Below the pieces are notes generated by a model. That model did no database searches and was not told the origin of the DNA. It saw nothing but the letters and a program-made list of their open reading frames with translations. A stretch of 64,000 nucleotides of DNA from the NCBI GenBank assembly GCA_019137255.1, contig WPDH01000027.1, positions 434,001-498,000 of the forward strand, read 5' to 3'. The DNA is from Corinectria fuckeliana. Its lineage: Eukaryota; Ascomycota; Sordariomycetes; Hypocreales; Nectriaceae. Position numbers and translations under genes: made by a program. Below, in pieces: positions 36,138 through 44,197 of the stretch (its first letter is position 1; the number at the start of each line of letters is the position of its first letter).

Positions 36138-36368
36138 TCACACACACCCCAGCAGGTCCCTGACGATCTCCGGCCGCAATTCTTCCAGCAAACGAAGTGC
36201 GGCGCAGAAGCCTGCGTGATCCTCGCCGACCGCTGTGACCGCTGCTACCGCTTCGTCCCGAGCCCCGAACATGGCCATGTTTGAAGATGTCGATGAGGTG
36301 GCCGATGAAGCACAACATGGGGAAAATGAAAGGATGCAAACCCTCTCGAAGGGCATCTGACGGCTCAT
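36138..36368 (-). CDS. Doubtful small ORF, 76 codons
   Basis: ATG at 36368 to TGA at 36138. The last 45 residues have a coding-like, amphipathic composition (FGARDEAVAAVTAVGEDHAG, then LRLLEELRPEIVRDLLG), with GC-rich third positions. No family recognised, no supporting neighbour, and the N-terminal half looks random. It may be a terminal exon of a gene I cannot assemble, or nothing. Confidence 0.18.
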   Translation of the reverse strand: MSRQMPFERVCILSFSPCCASSATSSTSSNMAMFGARDEAVAAVTAVGEDHAGFCAALRLLEELRPEIVRDLLGCV

Positions 36369-37260
36369 TACGAAGCATTACCTCGCAGAACCTCGTGCAT
36401 ACTATTACTACGTATCTAGTAGGCAGCCTTTTCGTCCCTTTACCGTCTGCCCTTCACTTTCTCCCCCCTGCTAATGCACTGAAAATCGTCTGCTCCGACC
36501 CCCCAGCGCTTCCATCTAGTCTACATAGTACGCTATTATGGCCTACAGCTAAGGCGGTTTAGCTGGTCCTGACACCTGCCTGCATCTGCTTCACATCTGG
36601 ACTACGTAGCATACATACGGCGCCCGCGGGTTTCACTCCTACACCCACACCCTCAGCTGAGACCTACTATGTAGATGGCCATCCCCGTCGCCGCCGTGTG
36701 TCGATCTCCAGTCTGTCAACGTCGTGAAGCCGCCATGTCGCGAACATCACGGACCTTTTCGAGACTGCAAAGGCGTGAACAGGATTCCAACTATATAGCG
36801 GCCCATGGGCCACCACGGCCTTGCTGTTGGCCCCTCCTCATACATGTCTTCCAGGAGACCCGGCACATATCCCTCAGCAATCGCTCACGATACTCCTACT
36901 TCCAGAGAGCCGTGGTAGATCTGGCTGTCACGATGAACAAAGACAATCAGTGCGCTCTGATTCCGCACCGAGAGCGATATTTCTTCGCTCTTATTCCCCC
37001 TGCTGCAGCCCCCCTGGTCTCTGATGGCCTCGCTGCCGTCAACCGGCTCTAGTTTGCCATTCGCTGCATGGCTAGTTGGCTAGGTTCCCCAACGCCTAAC
37101 TAGCTGTTGCACCGTCCACCCAGTCTGGTGCCACATGTCCGTGAAGCACAGTGTTGTGTTGGTACATAAGTACATGTACGCGACCGCGAACACAAGGGGA
37201 GTGAGTATTTTTGTCGGTTGCGACTCGGCGCAGATCCCGTGCTACCGGGCTGCATTGGGG

Positions 37261-37299
37261 GCTGATCTGAGCCAGGCTCAGAGACATCTTCAGATCAGC
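37261..37299. repeat. Inverted repeat, 10-bp arms, 19-nt loop
   Basis: GCTGATCTGA at 37261-37270 is the exact reverse complement of TCAGATCAGC at 37290-37299. The loop begins GCCAGGCTC, so a smaller GAGCC/GGCTC palindrome is nested at its edge. It could fold as RNA or act as a protein site. Confidence 0.7.
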
Positions 37300-37662
37300 G
37301 GCCTGAGACATCGTCTTGTCCTCCCCGACACACTCCTAGAATGATGGGCTGCCTGCCCGATGCGGAGAAACCAATAGTTTGGGTGTAGCAGCTGCATTTC
37401 TCGGCGCACCATTTGCTGACCGGCCAAATGTCGATGCCATCATCCTTGCGAAATTAACAAACGGCGGCCGCCGCCACCATCGCCTTATGTGGCTTTTTCT
37501 CGTTGTTCCTTGCTCTTCGCAGGGCTCGCGCCGATGGAGTTATAATATGTGCTGACTCTATTCTTCCATCTCACCGCGAAGCACGTGAGGATTTTCCGCC
37601 TCCCCCTCCTCCGGCTCCGGCTACTATGTACGTGGAAAATCTGGATGGATGTGCTTCACCTC

Positions 37663-37683
37663 ACCTGAGACGTCGTCTCAGGT
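37663..37683. repeat. Near-perfect palindrome, 9-bp arms, 3-nt spacer
   Basis: ACCTGAGAC at 37663-37671 and GTCTCAGGT at 37675-37683 are exact reverse complements around GTC. Intergenic. Confidence 0.75.
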
Positions 37684-39351
37684 CGCGATGTTGGGGGGTG
37701 GTTCCATTTGCATTTGCATGCACCGGAACTACGCGGTACCACCCACCCTGAACGTCGCTCCATGTTACCTCAGTGCGCCGTCGTTTGGGCACTTGGTACC
37801 AATGCAGCCCTCGTGCTTTGATTGGGTCGACTGACTGATGATGTTTCAAGGACGTGCTCAACTCCGTCGCCAATTGGCTCAGCAATCCTGCTCTTCCAGA
37901 TCCTCAAACACACGTCCAGTCCACTGGGGGGCCACCGGGTTCGGTTAGTGCCTTGGTGTTTCCATGGACAGGCTGCCTCACCCTTGAATGCCCATGCCCG
38001 AATGCGATTTCATCCCATCTCAAATTCGGCAAACGAGAGGGCTTGAGTGGCTCCAAGGGCATGCCCGAGGGTAGCATCATGAGCTGGCATCGCGAGCAGT
38101 CACATCGCATCCGCACCTGCATTACGCTGGCTATATCGGTAATCTTGTCCGGCTGACTGGCACTCGGGCGATTCTTCATGGCCACCTCGACTTCCATCCA
38201 CCTGAATCCTTAGTGGAGTTGTTTGACAACGTGGACGGCCTGGAGTGAGTGCACCCTTGCCCATCTGCCAAATCTTAGGTTGCCTCGTGGGTTACCCTGG
38301 AACATCCCTGTGAAAATGGCTATGTCCAAGAACTATATCATTGCTGACCAACTTCAGAGCCGCGCGGGCGTGAGGGAGGATTGCATGTTCCATGCAGCAT
38401 CGACTTTGCAGCATCGACTTCGAAGTGCCGGACAACGGTATCAAGTCCACCAGCTGGCGTTGATGCTTAGTCGGTGATCAACCGGTCGCCTAGGTCTACA
38501 TGGCTAACAATACCGTTCAGGTGTTCGGGCTTTTTTGGTTTGGGCCTATTATTACTACGTACGTACGAATATAATAGTGGCGAGGTTAAGCCAGCAATTT
38601 CCTCCCTGTATGTAGTAATAGTTGTCGCATCAATATTCCCCATCAAAGTGTGGCTGTTAGTGCTAGCTGTAAGAATGACTGCTACACCAAAAGTTAAGGC
38701 ACCTTGCTCTAGAGCAGGTCATATCTCTCATAATAGGTAGTCACCCACCAACACTAGCATATCGTAATGCCACTTTACATGATTATGCCGGCGTGTACGA
38801 AAGGACCTATATTTGGAATTTTAGAAAATGCTTAGACACTATTACTCTGTACAAAGTACGTACGTGCTATAGCTTAGTTTGCCATGTCATGCACTGGCGA
38901 ATGGTCCTTGGCTACATAGTTGCACGACCTAAACGGGCCTGGCATGTCTCGTCAAACGTCACCACCCTATACCATTTTGCACACTCTCGTCGACGCTTCA
39001 AGCGATTATCGTAACGCCATTCACGCTTTCGCAGTACTTGCATGGTGCAATCGTGCAATTCCACACAGCTTATGTTGAGCCATGGGGCACATTCGGATGT
39101 TCACGACGTGCAAGGGAAGTAGCCACGCTAGGGATCCCGGAATTTGATGCCTGATTAATTTGTCTGATACGTCGCTGATCCCAGACAACGTAGCACAAAC
39201 AGTTCGTCTCCCCGCCCGACCATGGGCTTGGTGTTTGGAGAGGCTATGAAATCCGTCAAAAAGTATGGTCATTGTCGTTGACCATGTGGCTTGTATTGAG
39301 ACAAGAGCCGAGCCCGAGGCCAGCCTTGTGGTCATCTGTAAGATGTAAAAA

Positions 39352-39383
39352 CCGCACGCTCTGGACAATTGAGCTACGCGGAC
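39352..39383 (-). pseudogene. tRNA-like 5' half fragment
   Basis: Read on the minus strand from 39383, 32 nt have the layout of a tRNA 5' half: a 7-nt acceptor arm GTCCGCG, TA, D-stem GCTC pairing with GAGC around the loop AATTGTCCA, then G and TGCGG as a 5' anticodon-stem arm. TAGCTCAATTG fits the pol III box A. The following sequence gives no CCGCA partner, no GGTTCGA box B and no matching CGCGGAC, and the D-loop lacks the GG pair, so this is not a complete tRNA gene. It resembles fungal tRNA-Arg 5' halves; a truncated tRNA or the head of a SINE-like element is possible. Confidence 0.35.
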
Positions 39384-39692
39384 TAATCTATTGGAACGAC
39401 GCAATTGCTTGGTAATTCTAGATATACTTAAGTTAGATACTATGTATATTAGGTAGTACCTAGACTACCTGTTTAGTGACCGGTTGGATTTGTGGCTCCT
39501 TAAATGGTGGCTTGTGCCGCCTGCGCCACAAGCCCCGCCACGCCGGACCTCAAAATTTCTTAAGGTGACAGCCGGTGAAGACTTGCATTCGAAGTTGAAA
39601 ACATATCGTTGCCTCCAGTCAGACTTGGTTTGTGCTCGCAGTAAAACTTACATCAACTCACCGCATCTTATTCACACTTCTCCCACATCACA

Positions 39693-40314
39693 ATGCCTGG
39701 CGTTACGAAGGAGCAGGAGTCTCCCGTGGAGGACACGAACATGGAAGACGCCCCTCCATCCGCGCAGGTCGAGGATGTTAACGATAACGAGGAAGCGGAA
39801 GCGGAAGCGGAAGAGGAAGAGGAAGAGGTCGAGCCCCAGCGCGTCAAAATTGTGAGTCGAGCTTATCCGGGAATTGGACAATGGATTGTGCACGACTGAC
39901 CTGAGATTTAGCTGCCCGGCTCAACAGACACTGCTGCATCGTTTGAGTTCATCGACGAGGACCACACGTTGGGTAACGCACTGAGATACATAATCATGAA
40001 GAAGTGTGTCCTCATCAAGACAATTAAGTTGAGGACAAGACTGACATTTTCAGTGCCGATGTCGAGTTCTGCGCTTACTCCATCCCCCACCCTTCCGAGC
40101 CAAAGATGAACATCAGAATCCAGACATACAGTAAGTTCTACGCCACCTTCCCTATGATGCGTTTCGTGAATGCTCATGGCTTTCCGTAGGGGGAACCGCC
40201 TTCGACGCTCTCAGGAAGGGTTTGAGCGATCTTCAGGAGGTGTGTGATGTGGTGGCAGATGAGTTCTGGACAAAGAGACAGGCATACAATGACGAGCACG
40301 GTATTGACCGGTAG
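39693..40314 (+). CDS. RPC19: RNA polymerase I and III subunit RPC19 (AC19)
   Basis: Exons 39693..39851, 39912..40003, 40054..40130, 40190..40314; 150 aa. AC19 pairs with AC40 as the alpha-like assembly heterodimer shared by RNA polymerases I and III, in the nucleus and nucleolus. Seen: an acidic, Glu/Ala-rich N-terminal tail (residues about 30-47) encoded by a GGAAGC-type repeat, then the alpha-like dimerisation core with EFIDEDHTLGNALRYIIMK, VEFCAYSIPHPSEPKMNIRI and ALRKGLSDL. The signature DHTLGN is typical of RPB11/AC19 proteins. The introns (60, 50 and 59 nt) are all short with canonical ends. The stop lies 157 bp from the stop of the convergent complex I gene. Confidence 0.95.
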
Positions 40315-40471
40315 TCGTCTGATGGGCTTGTATGGAAATCACGGAAGATTGAGGGAGTGTTTCCTCCTAAAAAGTTACGTTGAAACGTAAGGGACTTTGA
40401 GGCGTTCTGAGGGATTCCTTTTGCTAGAGGTTCTAACGAGATATATACACGAGCAATCGTTGCTGCTGACC

Positions 40472-41156
40472 TTAGTTGCGACCCTGTGTATCGTGTCAGT
40501 AACATGTCCAACTCGAACGGGGATTGGCTGGGCTGCTTCTCACCTCTAGGAAACCATTTAGGAAGCTGGAAGGCAACCGCTTGTCGCCTCGGAAGTTTTC
40601 TTCCTTGAAGTAGGCCATCATGTGGTTGGTCTGCTTCCAGAAGTTCATGGTTTCCTTTCACCCACCCGCGTTAGCCGATAGCCACTCTACAAACAGGTTG
40701 CTCGTCCACAACACCCTGCTACATACCTGGTATTCGGCATGGGACTTGAATAGAAGCACATCCACGACGGACAGCTTGTTGGCAAACCGGTATCGCTCGA
40801 ACTCTTGTCGCATTCGGGTGCGGATCACCGCGACGGGCATGGGCATGTTGTACATGGTCTGGACTTCAGGCGCCTATTTCACGCTCGTTAACAGCGATTC
40901 CACCCACAGAGTGCACCTCATTGTAGGCAGCCCCCGAGAGATGTGCTGCTGCGTCTTCGAAATCGCAAGGGGGCCGGCTGTGGGATTCGGTAAACGTACA
41001 GCTCGGATCCATTCGCGGTAAGAGGAGAGGACTCGACGCTTCGCATCAGACCAATTGGCCGCTATTTCAGGGGTTAGCACGGGCACTGAAGCGAGTTTGG
41101 GGAGTGTACTGACACTGCGCCGTCTTCTTCGCAAACTCGGTCGGCGTAATGGCCAT
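40472..41156 (-). CDS. NADH:ubiquinone oxidoreductase 14.8 kDa subunit (NDUFA6/B14, LYR family)
   Basis: Minus-strand exons 41156..41114, 41061..41000, 40873..40727, 40654..40544, 40483..40472; 124 aa. It is an accessory subunit at the matrix arm of mitochondrial complex I that binds the acyl carrier protein through its LYR fold. Seen: MAITPTEFAKKT start, RRVLSSYREWIRA carrying the LYR-type motif (SYR form), VIRTRMRQEFERYRF, VVDVLLFKSHAEYQETMNFW, and the end FLNGFLEGRN. The join of exons 1 and 2 relies on a 52-nt intron with a GTCAGT donor. The last coding exon is only 12 nt (Gly-Arg-Asn-stop), reached by a 60-nt intron. Divergent from BUD31 with a CACGTG palindrome between them. Confidence 0.92.
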
Positions 41157-41430
41157 GTTGGGCAATCAATGCTCTTTGGACTCGGAAACCACGCTGCTCT
41201 GACGTTCTGGAATCGTTGCCGAGATCACGAAATGTAGCTCCCGGTATGAGATCACGTGATACGCCCGCCACACGCTAAAGGCTCCGCCACAAGGCAAATC
41301 CCCCACTGACGAGGCTGTCTTTCGTCAGCGGACGGAGCCATCGACATTGCTTTTCGACACCCTGCGATTTCGGGGGCTGTCTAGCTGCACTTTTGACCCC
41401 CCAACGTACCAAGCCCGAACACCCGCCATC
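41157..41430. promoter_or_regulatory. Divergent promoter, complex I 14.8 kDa subunit / BUD31
   Basis: 274 bp between two start codons. It contains a perfect 10-bp palindrome ATCACGTGAT at 41251-41260, about 95 bp before the complex I gene start and 170 bp before BUD31. Confidence 0.6.
41251..41260. promoter_or_regulatory. ATCACGTGAT palindromic E-box
   Basis: Extends the TCACGTGA core preferred by Cbf1-type bHLH factors, which in several yeasts regulate respiratory and sulfur genes. The site is seen; the factor is inferred. Confidence 0.5.
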
Positions 41431-41937
41431 ATGCCCGCCATCCGACATTCATCGAAGCGGAAGCCCCCGCCAGAGGGCTTCAGCGACATCGAGAACGACC
41501 TGCTCATCTTTGCGAACAAGATGAAGGACGCCCAGAACAAGCCCCCGCCCCCAGGACCCAAGCACCAGGCGCAATGGGAGGTGTTTCAGATCTCCCACCA
41601 GCGGAGCCGATACGTCTATGACCTGTACTATGAGAAGGAGGCTATCAGCAAGCAGCTATACGACTGGTTGCTGAAGAACGGATACGCGGATGCGATGCTC
41701 ATCGCGAAGTGGAAGAAGCAGGGCTACGAAAAGGTACGTGGTCTATGGACGAGGGAATGGCGTTGGATACAAATATGCTGACTCGCCCACCAGCTGTGCT
41801 GTCTCAGGTGTATTCAGACAAAAGAAACCAACTTCAACAGCACGTGTATCTGCCGAGTGCCCCGAGCGAACTTGAAGGACGAGCAAGACATAGAGTGCGT
41901 TAGCTGCGGATGTCGAGGCTGTGCCTCGAGCGACTAG
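41431..41937 (+). CDS. BUD31: Pre-mRNA splicing factor BUD31 (G10 family)
   Basis: Exons 41431..41733 and 41794..41937; 148 aa, close to the 144 aa of the human protein. BUD31 is a small zinc-binding spliceosome component of the Prp19-related/activated Bact complex. Seen: MPAIRHSSKRKPPPEGF (the start reads like PxxR-KPPPxGW of the family), the helical middle EVFQISHQRSRYVYDLYYEK and LYDWLLKNGYADAMLIAKWK, then a Cys-rich zinc module in exon 2: LCCLRCIQ, NSTCICRVPRA and ECVSCGCRGCASSD. All family cysteines appear to be present. The 60-nt intron sits just before the zinc module. I chose the ATG in context CCATCATGCC. Confidence 0.96.
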
Positions 41938-42213
41938 AATACCAAGTGGATCCTTCGAAAACGATATCGAAACGGTCGAAACACTCTAGAGCTGTTATGC
42001 CTTGGAATTCGGGGATGGGATTACGAAGAGAAGGCGTTTGGCGCAAAAACTGGGCAACCGAAGAGACGGCTTACGGCTTCATGGCCGACGACTTATTGGG
42101 GGTTGATGGGAGGACAAATACGACGAGGTAGAAAATCCTTCACTTGACCAGTTCATGTTATTCATATCGTCGTGCTGATCATAACCACCTAGCTTGGAAA
42201 CTCTTTGATACCC

Positions 42214-43059
42214 CTAGCTTTTGGAGAATCCTGCTCTGCCTCTCCCGAATCGGATACTCGGGGGAACGAAGTTCAGCGCCGACATGGCCCCTGTGAGATC
42301 TGTCATGTCTGTGTCCCCTGGCTTTTCTGTCATCTTCTCAGCCTTTTGAGATGGCGCTGGCTTGGGGGACTTCTTGACAGTTTCTTCTGCTTCTGTCTGC
42401 ACCTGTGACTGTGATCCTGCCGTATCTAACAGACTCGCACGGCGTCGCGTCTCCTTGGCCTGGGTATTAGTCGAGGAGCGACGGCGATGATGTCCGCTGT
42501 CCACCAGGAGGGACCTTCTTCCATCGATGCCATCCTTGGTGACCCCGAAGAAGAAGTTTTTGGGATACATGTGCTTGTCGATGAGGTGCATCCGCCGCTT
42601 TTGATGTGTCATGCACTTGCGTTCACAGCCCTCAACGAAGCACGAGTACTGGATCCTCCCGCGTTAGTGTGTACGACCAGGGCGAGGTTCTGGCTTGAAG
42701 CATACCGTGTGCTCCCCCTTCTCTCTTTGAACTAACACTAAGGGATCGTGGTACTCTTCGATGTGAACTCCTAGTAGGTACTCGGTTGGAAAGTTCTTGT
42801 GACACTCAAGACATCGATTCGTGTGGGTCTTGGTGTAATGGACCTCGTAATCGTCGTAGGACTTGAAGGTTAATGGTTCCCTATGAGGAGGGAGGAAGCA
42901 CCTCATGGTGACGGCGTCTTCTTGGTCGTCGTCCGCGATGGCGGAATCTAGCTGGGCGACTTTTGCTACCGGCTGTAGAGAAGCTGTGGATGACGACCTG
43001 GTGTCCGCGCGGAGGGAGTCCGAATCTAGCTCGTCCTCGAGCTCTCGTGAGCGCTTCAT
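42214..43059 (-). CDS. C2H2 zinc-finger protein, ZNF511-like
   Basis: Minus-strand exons 43059..42706 and 42648..42214; 262 aa. Three zinc fingers are clustered: a first partial finger around MRCFLPPHREPLTFKSYDDY..H, a second CLECHKNFPTEYLLGVHIEEYH, and a third YSCFVEGCERKCMTHQKRRMHLIDKH formed across the intron join. The order and the DKHMYPKNFFFGV extension match the ZNF511 family, found from fungi to man and of poorly known function. The N terminus (MKRSRELEDELDSDS) is acidic and serine-rich; the C terminus is low-complexity and ends FVPPSIRFGRGRAGFSKS. An upstream ATG in frame (43176) exists, but MKRSREL is the better start. Convergent with BUD31 (276 bp apart) and divergent from the EST1-like gene. 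Confidence 0.85.
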
Positions 43060-44197
43060 CTTTTTTGCGGTGAGCTTTGTGGGGGGGCAGTGAATTACTT
43101 TGAACCAGACCGAAGGAGCGGTAAGGCGAGAGGATGCGGGGTACGAGGTCGGATTACAGGACAGACCGGCTTGCAAGTTGTAGGTGATTGAGGAACGGGT
43201 TCGTTTCGAGTGTCAGGAGGAGGGGCTGGGATAAATAAATCAATGGAAGAGCTGAGAAGCCGAAGGTCTGATACCTGAAGCTATGGACGCAAGCTGCGAC
43301 AAAGATTGCCAGGTGAAGTGAGTGGTAGTTATCGATAGAAAGGCTGGGCGGCAGTTCGGTGGACGATGTACATAATAATTATTAAGTAGTAGTCCCTGAA
43401 AACACAGTGGGGTTACTGACTGGGGTGTCACTGAAGCTCGCTATGAGGGGAGGCAACACAGGCTGGGAGGGCATGTAGGTGACTGAGTGAGGGGCTAGAG
43501 GGGCAAGTCCAGCGGCTCCAGGCGAGGTTGAGCACGGGCCATGGGCACACAATGTACCTAACTATTGCACGGGACGCACTGAGAAGTTAGCTAGTGAGGA
43601 GGGGATGAACGATTGATGAACCAAAGTTGAACGTTGAACGCAAGTCGATCGTGGGCTTTTCCTCTTTTTTCTTCCTGGTCCCGTCCCGAGGTATTCCCAC
43701 CGCACAGCAGCACCACCACCACCACCAGATCATGGCCTTGAGGGGTTCCCTGTTCTCGACCCCGTCACGTCAACGTCAACGTCAACGGCGGCTCAGAATC
43801 CCTTCACAACACGCTCACCTTCGCCTCTGTCGCAACCACTAAACTTCCCGCGGCGCCCACAACCCTTGCAGCCCTATTTTCTCCTCGCCCCGACCTTGCT
43901 TCGTCCACCCTCCTTCTCCCTCTCTGCCAATGTGTCTCTCCTCGGCCGACGATTCCATTTTCGCGAGCCGAGGCCGCCCCCAGTCTGCACAACCCGACCA
44001 GCGCCCAAGTTATGGACGGTCTGCAACTCCGTGATCCGGCCTCGAGAAAGCGTGAACGAGAACTCATATAGGCCGCCCTCCATCGTCTAGACCCGTCCGT
44101 TTGCCCCCCCCCCCGGCGACCACGTCCCTGCACGTTCCGCGCTGCACGCTCCCGAGCATCCGCCAAGTTGCCCTTCCCGACTTCGCTATCCGCCGCC
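43060..44197. promoter_or_regulatory. Divergent region, ZNF511-like gene / EST1-like gene
   Basis: 1,138 bp. It holds a CAC repeat near 43710, CGTCAA repeats at 43767-43784, and an 11-C run at 44104-44114 in the presumed EST1 leader. No gene is seen. Confidence 0.5.

Larger units (their letters stand above)
32774..39692. other. Gene-poor region upstream of RPC19
   Basis: About 6.9 kb with no recognisable gene. It contains a 21-G run at 33057-33077, GGT repeats near 33710-33730, two perfect inverted repeats (37261-37299 and 37663-37683), small open frames of doubtful meaning (36138-36368 minus, 36675-37052 plus, 37854-38156 plus), AT-richer DNA at about 35640-36080 and 38540-38880, and a tRNA-like half fragment at 39352-39383. 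The last 100 bp form the RPC19 leader. Confidence 0.55.

Noticed and set aside
38474..38740. 88-codon ORF in an AT-richer patch, considered as a transposon remnant
   Set aside because: No transposase or reverse-transcriptase motif, and no terminal repeats found nearby.
41910..42131. 73-codon ORF right after BUD31
   Set aside because: Overlaps the BUD31 stop and 3'UTR in another frame; no family features.
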